Positions 1-7,229 of a stretch of 15,634 nt of DNA are shown here, piece by piece (the first letter of the stretch is position 1; each line of letters begins with the position of its first letter). Made by a program: the position numbers and the translations under genes. Below the pieces are notes generated by a model that did no database searches, was not told the DNA's origin, and saw only the letters and a program-made list of their open reading frames with translations. The DNA comes from Candidatus Dormiibacterota bacterium (lineage in GTDB: Bacteria; Chloroflexota; Dormibacteria; Aeolococcales; Aeolococcaceae): the NCBI GenBank assembly GCA_003170875.1, contig PMYJ01000066.1:1-15634 (forward strand), read 5' to 3'.

Positions 1-440
1 TCCTTCTCGCAGCCACCGTCGCCTGGGTGGCGGCGAGCGGCCGGCCGTGGCAGACCCTGGCCGGCGCGCTGCCCGGCGCCATCCCGCTGGCCCTCGGCGT
101 GCTCGCCGTGGTCGCGCTCGCGATCGCAGCCCTCCTCGTCATCCGAGGCAGGGACGGGCTCGCGTTTGCCGGCACCGGCGCTGCCATCCTGCTCGTCATG
201 GGGGCGGTCTTCGCGGCGATGTATCCGGCGGTGATCCCGGCGAGCAACGGAGCACCCCTCGCCCTCACCGTCGGGGCCGCCGCCTCACATCCCTACACCC
301 TGGAAGTCATGACCGTGGTGGCCGCGATCTTCACCCCCTTTGTCCTGCTCTACCAGGGCTGGACCTACTGGGTGTTCCGGCGGCGTCTCCAGCGGCCGGC
401 CGCGGTGGCGGCACCGGCTCCCGGCGCCAGCGGAGGCTGA
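1..440 (+). CDS. cydB: Cytochrome bd ubiquinol oxidase subunit II, C-terminal part (5' end outside window)
   Basis: This is the C-terminal 145 or so residues of CydB, the integral membrane subunit that pairs with CydA in the cytochrome bd quinol:O2 oxidoreductase. The reading frame is open from the window edge (first full codon at base 3) to TGA at 438-440. About three hydrophobic helices are visible. Near the C-terminus are the typical CydB signatures: a 'YPAVIPAS' loop, then 'HPYTLEVMT', then a last helix ending in 'YQGWTYWVFRRR', followed by a short Ala/Pro-rich tail. These motifs match the end of known CydB proteins, where the segment normally reads like SSPYTLKVMT and YQ.WTYWVF. A GGAGG at 432-436, inside the last codons, serves as the ribosome binding site of cydD, so the two genes are translationally linked. 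Part of the gene is missing only because the window starts inside it. Identification is from recalled family motifs. Confidence 0.93.
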   Translation, partial: LLAATVAWVAASGRPWQTLAGALPGAIPLALGVLAVVALAIAALLVIRGRDGLAFAGTGAAILLVMGAVFAAMYPAVIPASNGAPLALTVGAAASHPYTLEVMTVVAAIFTPFVLLYQGWTYWVFRRRLQRPAAVAAPAPGASGG

Positions 441-444
441 GAGC

Positions 445-2283
445 GTGCCCGCCGGCGCCGGCATCGCCCGGAGAGCGGCGGGGACCGCAATCGGACCGGT
501 GGAGCGGCGTCTGCTCCAGCAGCCGGCGGTGCGGTGGTCGGTGGCCGTCTCTGTCTCCATCGGCCTGACCTCCGCCGCCAGCGTGGTCGTGCAGGCAGTG
601 GCGCTCGCCGGCCTGCTGGCCGGCGCCATGGGCTCCGCGACCGAGGACATATGGCCGCCGATCCTCTGGCTCACGGGGGCGATCGCGATCCGCGGCCTTT
701 GTGCCCTCGCCAGCGAGCTCCTCGCGGGGCGCGGCGCCGAGATCGCCAAGGCGGAGCTCCGCGGGCGATTGGTCGGCGCGGCGCTGCACCGGGCGTCCGG
801 TGGCGGCGCCACCGGCGGCGGGGTGGGCGCGGGCGACGTGGCGACCCTTGCCGGCCGCGGCCTCGACGCCCTCGACGCCTACATCGGCCGCTGCCTCCCC
901 GACCTCGTGCTGGCCGCCGCCGTGCCGATCGCCCTGGTGGCGGTGATCGGGGCCCTGGACTGGGTGTCCGCGATCATCGTCGTGGCCGCCCTCTGCCTCT
1001 TCCCGGTGTTCGGCGTCCTGGCCGGCCAGTCGAGCGGCCGGCTGGCGGCGCGGCGCTGGAGCCAGGTGGAGGCGTTCGGCAGGCAGATTGCCGACGTCTT
1101 CGAGGGGCTGCCGGTGCTCAAGGCGTTTGGACGCAGCACCCGCCAGCGGGAGCGGATCGCGGAAGCCGCCGAGGGGCTCCGCCTGGCCAGCCTCTCGACC
1201 CTCCGGGTCGCCTTCCTCTCAGCGCTGGTGCTCGACACCCTCGCCTCGGTGTCAGTCGCCCTGGTGGCGGTACCGCTCGGGTTGCGGCTGCTCTCCGGAT
1301 CGATCCACCTCGCTCCGGCCCTGGCGGTGCTGATCGTGGCCCCCGAGGTCTTCCTGCCCCTGCGGCGGGCCAGCGCCGAGTTCCACGAGAGTACCGAGGG
1401 CCTAGCAGCGGCGCGTCGGGCGATGGATGTCATCGAGGAGGGCGACGGGGGTCGAGACGGAGTCGGTCGGGGCAGAGCGGGGGGCATGGCGAGCAGAGAG
1501 GGAGGCGATGCGACTGCGGGGACACGGGCGCCCGGCGATCCTTCGCGAGAGCCCGGCGATCCTTCGCGGGTGCAGGTGGCGCTGGGCGGGGTGCGGGTGG
1601 ATCTGCCCGGGCGGGCGGAGGCGGTGCTCGACGGTGCGTCCCTCACCATCCTACCGGGAGAGAAGGTGGTCCTGGTCGGGCCCAACGGCGCCGGGAAGTC
1701 GACGACCCTCGCCCTCCTGCTCGGGTTCGTTCGGCCCTCGAGCGGAGCGGTGACGGTCGGGGGAGTGGACCTGCGCGCTCTGGATGAAGAGGCGTGGCGG
1801 CGCCGGCTCAGCTACCTCTCCGAGCGCCCGACCCTCATCGCCGGCTCCCTGGCCGACAACCTCCGGTTGGCCGACCCCGCCGCCGGGGACTACCGGCTGC
1901 GGGAGGTGCTCGACGAGATGGGTGCGGGCGATCTGGTGGCCAGCCTGCCCGACGGCCTCGACACGCGGCTCGGGGAGGGCGGGCGCCAGGTCTCCGCCGG
2001 TGAACGCCAGCGGATCGCGCTGGCCCGGGCGGTGCTGCGCGACGCCTCCCTCCAGCTGCTCGACGAGCCGACCTCCCACCTGGACGACGACACCGAGGCG
2101 ACGGTCGTCGAGGCGCTCGGCCGTGCTCTCTCCGGACGCAGCGCCCTGATCGTCACCCACCGGCCGGCGGTGCTGAGGCTGGCCGACCGCGTGGTCACGC
2201 TGAAAGGGGGACGCTTCGTGGCGGCGGACGACGCGGGCATCGGCGCCGCCGCGGCCGCCATCCTCCCGGAGCCGCGCAGGTGA
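445..2283 (+). CDS. cydD: ABC transporter CydD (cytochrome bd assembly exporter half)
   Basis: This 612-residue half-transporter has an N-terminal six-helix membrane domain (about 25-320) and a C-terminal ATPase. The ATPase shows Walker A GPNGAGKST at 412-420, signature VSAGE at 516-520, Walker B LQLLDEPTSHLD and a switch histidine in LIVTHRP. CydD pairs with CydC to form the inner-membrane exporter of glutathione/cysteine (also linked to haem) required for cytochrome bd maturation. The start chosen is GTG 445, 4 bp after the cydB stop and 8 bases after a GGAGG; a longer reading frame begins inside cydB in another frame and has no such support. The Q-loop glutamine is replaced (SYLSERP), which I believe is usual in actinobacterial CydDC. 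An unusual Gly/Arg-rich linker (about 331-376), with a 21-nt tandem duplication, separates the two domains. The 3' end overlaps cydC by 4 bp. Confidence 0.92.
   Translation: MPAGAGIARRAAGTAIGPVERRLLQQPAVRWSVAVSVSIGLTSAASVVVQAVALAGLLAGAMGSATEDIWPPILWLTGAIAIRGLCALASELLAGRGAEIAKAELRGRLVGAALHRASGGGATGGGVGAGDVATLAGRGLDALDAYIGRCLPDLVLAAAVPIALVAVIGALDWVSAIIVVAALCLFPVFGVLAGQSSGRLAARRWSQVEAFGRQIADVFEGLPVLKAFGRSTRQRERIAEAAEGLRLASLSTLRVAFLSALVLDTLASVSVALVAVPLGLRLLSGSIHLAPALAVLIVAPEVFLPLRRASAEFHESTEGLAAARRAMDVIEEGDGGRDGVGRGRAGGMASREGGDATAGTRAPGDPSREPGDPSRVQVALGGVRVDLPGRAEAVLDGASLTILPGEKVVLVGPNGAGKSTTLALLLGFVRPSSGAVTVGGVDLRALDEEAWRRRLSYLSERPTLIAGSLADNLRLADPAAGDYRLREVLDEMGAGDLVASLPDGLDTRLGEGGRQVSAGERQRIALARAVLRDASLQLLDEPTSHLDDDTEATVVEALGRALSGRSALIVTHRPAVLRLADRVVTLKGGRFVAADDAGIGAAAAAILPEPRR
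1530..1568 (+). repeat. Two-copy 21-nt tandem repeat in the cydD interdomain linker
   Basis: An identical 18-mer (gcccggcgatccttcgcg) occurs at 1530-1547 and 1551-1568, giving a 21-nt period. It encodes two consecutive (A/E)PGDPSR units. The period is a multiple of three, so the frame is kept. It sits in a G-rich, low-complexity stretch (about 1435-1570) that links the membrane domain to the ATPase and looks unlike the flanking sequence. The likely origin is replication slippage in a tolerant linker. Confidence 0.9.
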
Positions 2284-4052
2284 GGCGGGCGAAGGACCGG
2301 AGGTCGAGCGCCCTGCGCCTCAGCCGGTCGGCCGGACCGCCGGCGCGTCGCGACCTGGGAGCGGCCGCCGGGACGGGAGCGCTCTCGGCGGCGTGCGCGA
2401 TCGGTCTCCTCGCCACCTCGGGCTGGTTGCTCACCCGGGCCTCTCAACGACCGCCGGCATTCGACCTGGCGGTCGCCATCGGCGCGGTGCAGGCGTTTGC
2501 GCTCGGACGCGGGGTCACCCGCTACATGGAGCGGCTGGCTGTTCACGGCATCTCCCTGGAGACGCTCTCCCGGCTCCGTCTCTGGCTGTACGACACGGTC
2601 GAGCCGCTGGTCCCCGACGGCCTGCGCGCGGCGCGCGCCGGCCCGTACGCGGCCGCCTCCCGGGCGACGGGCTCTCTGCTCAGTGGCTTCGTCGCCGACA
2701 CGGAGGACGTGACGGAGGCGCTCGCCAAGAGCACCACGATCGCGATCGACCTGGGCGCGAGTGTCCTCCTCGGCACCGCGGTCGCCGGGCTGCTGGACCC
2801 TGCGGCCGGAGTCATCCTGCTCGCCGGCGCCGCGGTCGTGGTCGCGGTGTCGGCCCTCGGCGCTCAGCTCGGGCGGTCCGCCGCCGGCAGGGCCGCCGCT
2901 ATCCGCGCGGAGCTGGCCGACCAGGTGGTGGAGACGGTGCGCTCGGCGCCTGAGCTCGTCGCCTTCGGCCGGCAGGACCTGATCTCGGCGCGGCTGGAAG
3001 CTGCCCGGCACCGCGCCCACACCGCGGCGCTCCGGCAGGCTCTCGGGAGGGGCATCGCACGCGCGCTCGCCACCTGGGCCGCCGGCGCGGGGCTCATCGG
3101 CGTCGTCCTCGTGGGCCTGGCCGCCGATCGGGCCGGCCACCTCTCGGGGATCATGCTCACGGTCCTGGTCCTCGTCTCCATCGCCGCCCTCGACCAGGGT
3201 GCCCTGCTCCCGGCAGCCCTCGCCGGACGAGCCACCGGAAACGCGGCGGCCGGTCGCCTCGCCGAGCTCGCTGACCTCGAGCCGCCGGTCCGCGAGCCGC
3301 TCGACGACGCCAGCCCACCCGCGGGAAGGGTGGGCGCCGTGCTCGATCACGTCGAGGTGCTGGCTCCGGGCGCCAGACGGGCTGCCTCGCGCCCGGCCCA
3401 CGACATCCCGGCCTCCCCCGCACCGGCCGCCCCGCTCCTTCACGACGTCTCGCTCACCGTGGCGCCGGGACGGCGCGTCGCGCTGATCGGCCGCAGCGGG
3501 GCGGGAAAGTCGAGCGCAATCCACGTCCTCCTCCACTTCCTGGAGGCCTCCGCCGGGAGCGCCAGCATCGGGGGCGTCGACGTGCGCCTGATGACCCGCA
3601 CCGGGATGGCCCGTCACGTGGCCTGGCTGGCCGAGGAGACCCACCTCTTCGCGGCCACCCTGGCCGACAACCTGCGGCTGGCCCGTCCGGAGGCAACCGA
3701 GGACGAGTTGGTCGCCGTCCTCGATCAGGCCGGCCTGGGGGCCTGGTACCGCTCCCTGCCCGGTGGTATGGGGACGGTACTCGGGGCCGGGGGACGGGAT
3801 TTGAGCGCCGGTGAGCGCCAGCGTCTCGGCATGGCGCGAGCGCTCCTCTCCGGCGCCGAGCTGCTGTTCTTGGACGAGCCCACGGCACACCTCGACCCGT
3901 GGTCGTCGGCTCATGTGCTCGCCGAACTGCTCGGCTCAGCGGACTCACGTTCGGTCCTGGTGGTGAGTCACGAGCCCGGGATCGCGGGACTGGTCGATGA
4001 GGTCGTCACCCTCGACGCGGGGCGCGTCGTGCCCGGTGTGCCGACGGCCTGA
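2280..4052 (+). CDS. cydC: ABC transporter CydC (cytochrome bd assembly exporter half)
   Basis: This 590-residue protein is the second half of the heterodimeric CydDC exporter. The N-terminal membrane domain spans about residues 15-335 and includes the 'LGRGVTRYMERLAVH' segment typical of CydC. The ATPase has Walker A GRSGAGKSS at 404-412, signature LSAGE at 508-512, Walker B LLFLDEPTAHLD and a switch histidine in VLVVSHEPG. The Q-loop position reads AWLAEETHLF, with glutamate in place of glutamine, as in its partner. Translation starts at GTG 2280, and the GTGA overlap with the cydD stop implies coupled, near-equimolar synthesis. A Pro/Ala-rich insertion (about 343-385) precedes the ATPase core strand, parallel to the long linker in CydD. 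With cydB upstream this is the common cyd(A)BDC operon, and it probably ends at the hairpin 4111-4129. CydC and CydD could be confused with each other; order and motifs favour this assignment. Confidence 0.92.
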   Translation: MRRAKDRRSSALRLSRSAGPPARRDLGAAAGTGALSAACAIGLLATSGWLLTRASQRPPAFDLAVAIGAVQAFALGRGVTRYMERLAVHGISLETLSRLRLWLYDTVEPLVPDGLRAARAGPYAAASRATGSLLSGFVADTEDVTEALAKSTTIAIDLGASVLLGTAVAGLLDPAAGVILLAGAAVVVAVSALGAQLGRSAAGRAAAIRAELADQVVETVRSAPELVAFGRQDLISARLEAARHRAHTAALRQALGRGIARALATWAAGAGLIGVVLVGLAADRAGHLSGIMLTVLVLVSIAALDQGALLPAALAGRATGNAAAGRLAELADLEPPVREPLDDASPPAGRVGAVLDHVEVLAPGARRAASRPAHDIPASPAPAAPLLHDVSLTVAPGRRVALIGRSGAGKSSAIHVLLHFLEASAGSASIGGVDVRLMTRTGMARHVAWLAEETHLFAATLADNLRLARPEATEDELVAVLDQAGLGAWYRSLPGGMGTVLGAGGRDLSAGERQRLGMARALLSGAELLFLDEPTAHLDPWSSAHVLAELLGSADSRSVLVVSHEPGIAGLVDEVVTLDAGRVVPGVPTA

Positions 4053-4110
4053 CCTGGTCCCACCGAGCCGGGTGCGCTTTGACCCTGGCATGTCGGGCCC
4101 AACGCTGCGA

Positions 4111-4129
4111 TGGTGGGGCCGCCCCACCA
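4111..4129 (+). terminator. Perfect 19-nt dyad between cydC and the HHE-PRODH gene: terminator or leader hairpin
   Basis: TGGTGGGGC at 4111-4119 pairs perfectly with GCCCCACCA at 4121-4129 around a single central base. An RNA hairpin would have 8 pairs and a 3-nt loop. No T-run follows, so it is not a textbook intrinsic terminator, although high-GC bacteria often lack one. It lies 59 bases after the cydC stop and 14 bases before the chosen ATG of the next gene. The upstream arm could also pair with tccaccac at 4136-4143, so a role in translation of the next gene is possible. Confidence 0.5.
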
Positions 4130-4143
4130 GATGGGTCCACCAC

Positions 4144-5472
4144 ATGCCCCCCACCGACAACCTCCGTCACCTCCACGACCGGCTCCGCAGCGGTGTCGCG
4201 CTGGCCTCGAAGCTCGAGGACCTGCTGCGCGAGCGGGGCAACCCGGCAGCCAAGCTGGCGGCATTCGCTCGGGTGTCCGACTATCTCCAGGACGTGGTGC
4301 TTCCCCATCTGCGAGCAGAACGCGCGGCCCTCTATCCCGAGGCTGCGCGCTTGGCAGGAATCGACCCACGGCTCGTGAGCCGGCTGACCGACAACTGCGA
4401 GGAGCTGGAGCGTCAGGTGGCCCGGGTCCTGCACGACCACGCCCGCTTCCGCGGCGGCGTGCACGACAACGCGAGCAGCCGGCGGCACATCACGACCCTG
4501 GTCCGCCTCCTGCGACGCCATATGCAGGCGGTCGAGGACGAGCTCCTGCCCTGCTTCGACCTTGAGCTTTCCGACCAGGACGTCTACGGGATCTACGAGC
4601 GCATCCAGGAGGCGGGGTTCGAGGAGGAGGTCGCCGGCAGGGTGCCGGCCGGGGCCGAGGCCGCCGTGGCGGCGGCGCGGTGGCTGAGCGACAGCCAGGG
4701 GATCGACGCCGAACTCTTCTTCCTGGGTGAGTACGTCAGCGATCCGGAGCTCATCGAGCGCACCGTCGCAACCACCATCGAGGCCTGCCGCCTGCTGGGC
4801 TCATCGGGTCTCCCTGCGCATCTCTCCATCGACCCGACCGCCCTCGGGCTCCTGTCCGACGCCGACGCCTGCCGCCGCCACGCCGAGCGGATCGCGCGCT
4901 CGGTGGCCGGGCAGCCAGTGGGTCGCCTGAACCTGATGATGCTGGACATGGAGGACCTGACGCTCGTCGAACCGACCCTCCGCCTTCACCGCGAGCTCCT
5001 CGCGCTCGGACTGCCGGCCGGCATCACCCTGCAGGCGAGGCTGCGGCGGACAGCCGAGGACCTCGTCCCGCTACTGGGGCTGCCGACCGTGGTGCGCCTC
5101 GTCAAGGGAGCGTTTCCGCTCGGTCCGGAGCACGACCATCAGGGCGGACGCGCCGTCACCGCCGCCTATCTCGCCCTGGCGACCAGGATGCTGGCGCCCG
5201 AGGCGCGGGAGGCGGGACTGAGGCCCGTGTTCGCCACCCATGACGGGACGCTCCTTCTCCGCATCGGCGCCTTGGCGCGGAGCGCAGGATGGGCACCGGA
5301 CCAATTCGAGTTCGAGATGCTTCTCGGCGTCCGCGTGGACCTGCAGCGCCGTCTCCGCAGCGAGGGCTTCGCGGTGCGCGCGCACCTTCCGTTCATCAGT
5401 GCCGGGCAGACGTCGGCACTCCCCGGGAGCGGCGGGCACCCCGCCGAGGCCCTTCACCTGGGGGAGTCGTAG
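4144..5472 (+). CDS. Fusion of hemerythrin-like (HHE) domain and divergent proline-dehydrogenase-like flavin barrel
   Basis: This predicted soluble protein has 442 residues. Residues 1-150 form a helical domain with hemerythrin-like spacing: H9/H11, HLRAE (H55, E59), LHDH (H97/H99) and HMQAVE (H126, E131), suggesting a di-iron or haem-less O2/NO-binding site. Residues 185-418 follow the proline dehydrogenase pattern in order: LGEYVSD, HLSIDPTALG, LDMED (268-271), LQARLRRTAED, VRLVKGAF (317-324), FATHD (363-367) and FEFEMLLGVR. Proline dehydrogenases oxidise proline to pyrroline-5-carboxylate using FAD. Here the usual lysine of the 'SvKlt.LG' strand is D230, the tyrosine of KGAY is F324, and the C-terminal arginine pair that grips the proline carboxylate is missing: the end reads TSALPGSGGHPAEAL. 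FAD binding looks possible, but classical activity is doubtful. ATG 4144 is preferred; ATG 4090 is in frame but would place the hairpin inside the gene. No partner gene for proline catabolism is nearby. Confidence 0.8.
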   Translation: MPPTDNLRHLHDRLRSGVALASKLEDLLRERGNPAAKLAAFARVSDYLQDVVLPHLRAERAALYPEAARLAGIDPRLVSRLTDNCEELERQVARVLHDHARFRGGVHDNASSRRHITTLVRLLRRHMQAVEDELLPCFDLELSDQDVYGIYERIQEAGFEEEVAGRVPAGAEAAVAAARWLSDSQGIDAELFFLGEYVSDPELIERTVATTIEACRLLGSSGLPAHLSIDPTALGLLSDADACRRHAERIARSVAGQPVGRLNLMMLDMEDLTLVEPTLRLHRELLALGLPAGITLQARLRRTAEDLVPLLGLPTVVRLVKGAFPLGPEHDHQGGRAVTAAYLALATRMLAPEAREAGLRPVFATHDGTLLLRIGALARSAGWAPDQFEFEMLLGVRVDLQRRLRSEGFAVRAHLPFISAGQTSALPGSGGHPAEALHLGES

Positions 5473-5563
5473 CCGACTGAGCCAGCCGCACCGAACGGGC
5501 GTCAACGGCAACGTCTGCGGTGACGTGGCCGAGAGAGAGCGGTACCCGGAGTCGAGATCGAAT

Positions 5564-5583
5564 CCGCCCGGCGGGGCGGGCGG
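5564..5583. terminator. GC-rich hairpin between convergent genes, abutting the minus-strand stop codon
   Basis: CCGCCCG at 5564-5570 pairs with CGGGCGG at 5577-5583 across a 6-nt loop. The arm touches the TAA stop (5584-5586, minus strand) of the membrane protein gene and lies 91 bases after the stop of the HHE fusion gene. It is probably a bidirectional terminator for the convergent pair. No clear T-tract is seen on either side. Confidence 0.5.
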
Positions 5584-7134
5584 TTACGTGTCCTTGGTCT
5601 CCTCGTCCGGCAGGTCCGCCCACGAGGCGAGCCGCGCCGCGCCCGGGCCCTCCCTGTAGGCCTCGGCCGGAACCAGGGCGAAGCGCAGGCGGGGCAGCGC
5701 CCACCAGGCGGGAAGGACGAGAACCACCCGGACGGCATGACGTTCGAGGAGCCCAAACCAGGTGGTCGCCACCAGGGCGGCGCCGATCACGACCAGGCCG
5801 ATCAGGGTGAGGATGTAGCCGGGCCCGTGCAGGCTGGGGTCGGCGAACACCCACACCAGGCCGCCCCCGAAGCTGACGGTGACGCCCGCGATGGTGGTGG
5901 CGGCGAGCCGCGCCCGGAGCCGCGGCGCCAGGTAGCGCTGAACCACCAGCATGACCAGGACCAGAGCCGGCAGCAGGAAGAACCCGAGATCCTGGTGCAT
6001 CCAGGTGAAGATCCCATCGTTCACGGCACCCGCAGCGGACGGGTCACCCTGGCCGAAGAACCCCTCGTGCATCTCGATGAAGTAGCCGCCGACCACCACG
6101 GTCGCGAAGCTCGCCACCCAGGCCCAGGCGGCGGCCACGCGCAGCGGGCGGAGGAGACCGCGACCCGCGGCCAGGGTCACCAGGGTCACGACGCCGCCCA
6201 GCATCACGGTCATGCCGGTGACGATGTCGTCGCCGGCGATGCCATTCGTCGCACCCGACTGGAAGAGGGTGGGCGGACCCCAGGTGGTGAAGCCCATGGC
6301 CAGATACATGACGGTGGTGCCGACGATGCCGGCGCCGACCAGGGAGAGACCGACCCGGGTCGCGACCCGGCTGGCACGGCCGAAGCCCTCGGTGCCGAAC
6401 TGGCGGGCGGCGACGGCGACCAGGAGCGCCATCACAGCGACCACCATGTCATGGGAATGGGCACCGACCAGGTTGGCGGTGAAGGTGGCGGCGTCGAGGC
6501 CCTGGAACTTCAGGTAACCGGCGAGCGGTCCCGGCCAGGCCCCGAACTCGAGCAGCCAGCCGGCGAGGTGGCCCATGACGGCGGCGGCGAACATCGACAC
6601 CGTCGCGGCGAGAGCGACCCAGAAGGCCAGGGCACGAGCCACCTCCGCCCTCCGGCGCGCCTCCAGCAGCATGCCGAAGATCAGCACGAGGAGGATCTCG
6701 TCGAGGGCGAAGAAGCCGACGATCTGGGTCCACATGGCCGCCTCGGCACCTGGCACCCGCGTGTCGAAGATCCCGCCGATGCCGTCGAACAGCGTGGCCA
6801 CCACGACCCCGACCGTGATCCACACCCGGGTGTGGACTGAGCGCAGGGAGAGCACCTGGCAGGCGAGCAGCGCCAGCAAACCCACCATGGCGATGAGCAG
6901 CCCGTGCAGGTACATGACATGCCAGAAGTTGGGGGTGGCGCTCGCGCTAGGCTCGGTCTGGAAGGGGTTGGAGATGAAGACGCTCCCCAGAGAGAAGAGA
7001 ATCATCCAGCCGATCAGGAAGAAGGCCAGCCGCTTGGGGGTAAGCCACGCCAACCGTCCGCCCAGGGCCGGGGGGTCGTCGACCGCCGGCGGCTCCGACC
7101 GATTCGACGAAGGCTTGTCCGCGCTCCTGCTCAT
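5584..7134 (-). CDS. Polytopic membrane protein with intramembrane histidines, unrecognised (possibly haem-binding)
   Basis: I do not recognise this 516-residue protein with confidence. After a polar N-terminus (1-33) about 12 hydrophobic helices follow, near 36-54, 72-95, 104-123, 134-157, 168-190, 222-244, 260-281, 300-323, 334-353, 376-400, 411-430 and 439-460, with a possible thirteenth at 466-485. Histidines lie in or near helices 2 (H72, H77 in LHG), 5 (H189), 6 (H226, H228), 9 (H356 in MHEG) and 10 (H380 in MHQD). Helix count and histidine placement recall subunit I of haem-copper oxidases or nitric oxide reductases. However, the helix VI HPEVY motif and the helix VII HH pair are not visible, so this is only a resemblance. 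The start is ATG at 7134 (minus strand), 7 bases after a perfect GGAGG at 7146-7142; a longer frame starting at 7182 lacks such support. It is a single gene divergent from the hyp cluster. Confidence 0.8.
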   Translation of the reverse strand: MSRSADKPSSNRSEPPAVDDPPALGGRLAWLTPKRLAFFLIGWMILFSLGSVFISNPFQTEPSASATPNFWHVMYLHGLLIAMVGLLALLACQVLSLRSVHTRVWITVGVVVATLFDGIGGIFDTRVPGAEAAMWTQIVGFFALDEILLVLIFGMLLEARRRAEVARALAFWVALAATVSMFAAAVMGHLAGWLLEFGAWPGPLAGYLKFQGLDAATFTANLVGAHSHDMVVAVMALLVAVAARQFGTEGFGRASRVATRVGLSLVGAGIVGTTVMYLAMGFTTWGPPTLFQSGATNGIAGDDIVTGMTVMLGGVVTLVTLAAGRGLLRPLRVAAAWAWVASFATVVVGGYFIEMHEGFFGQGDPSAAGAVNDGIFTWMHQDLGFFLLPALVLVMLVVQRYLAPRLRARLAATTIAGVTVSFGGGLVWVFADPSLHGPGYILTLIGLVVIGAALVATTWFGLLERHAVRVVLVLPAWWALPRLRFALVPAEAYREGPGAARLASWADLPDEETKDT

Positions 7135-7187
7135 GTCGTCGCCTCCATGCCGGGCGCTCAGTGAGGCACGCTCCCGGGGCACAGTGA

Positions 7188-7204
7188 TGCTGCACCTTGC
7201 AGCA
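7188..7204. promoter_or_regulatory. Perfect 7-3-7 palindrome upstream of the minus-strand membrane protein gene (candidate operator)
   Basis: TGCTGCA (7188-7194), cct, TGCAGCA (7198-7204) form a perfect inverted repeat 53 bases upstream of the membrane protein ATG at 7134. The flanks add partial symmetry: cagtg at 7183-7187 is complementary to cactg at 7203-7207. This is the size and position expected of a dimeric repressor or activator site, but no regulator gene in the window can be matched to it. Confidence 0.4.
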
Positions 7205-7229
7205 CTGCCCCTCCAGGGTCATACGTCCT

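Noticed and set aside
340..444. Upstream extension of cydD starting inside cydB
   Set aside because: It lies in a different frame of an established gene, and GTG 445 has a perfect GGAGG at proper spacing just after the cydB stop.
1890..3914. 674-codon minus-strand frame across cydD and cydC
   Set aside because: The translation is compositionally biased and lies opposite two genes with complete ABC transporter motifs.
5380..5472. Frameshift at the end of the PRODH domain as the cause of the missing arginine pair
   Set aside because: Neither other frame restores a Trp/Tyr plus RRLAERP-like helix. The in-frame end GGHPAEALHLG still faintly resembles the family end, so divergence is more likely, although an upstream deletion cannot be excluded.
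5521..5563. Purine-rich gagagagagc stretch between the convergent genes
   Set aside because: It is a short repeat with no coding or structural support beyond the adjacent hairpin.
5737..6840. 367-codon plus-strand frame opposite the membrane protein
   Set aside because: It is a D/G/H/E-rich shadow of a gene with clear membrane helices and a perfect ribosome binding site.
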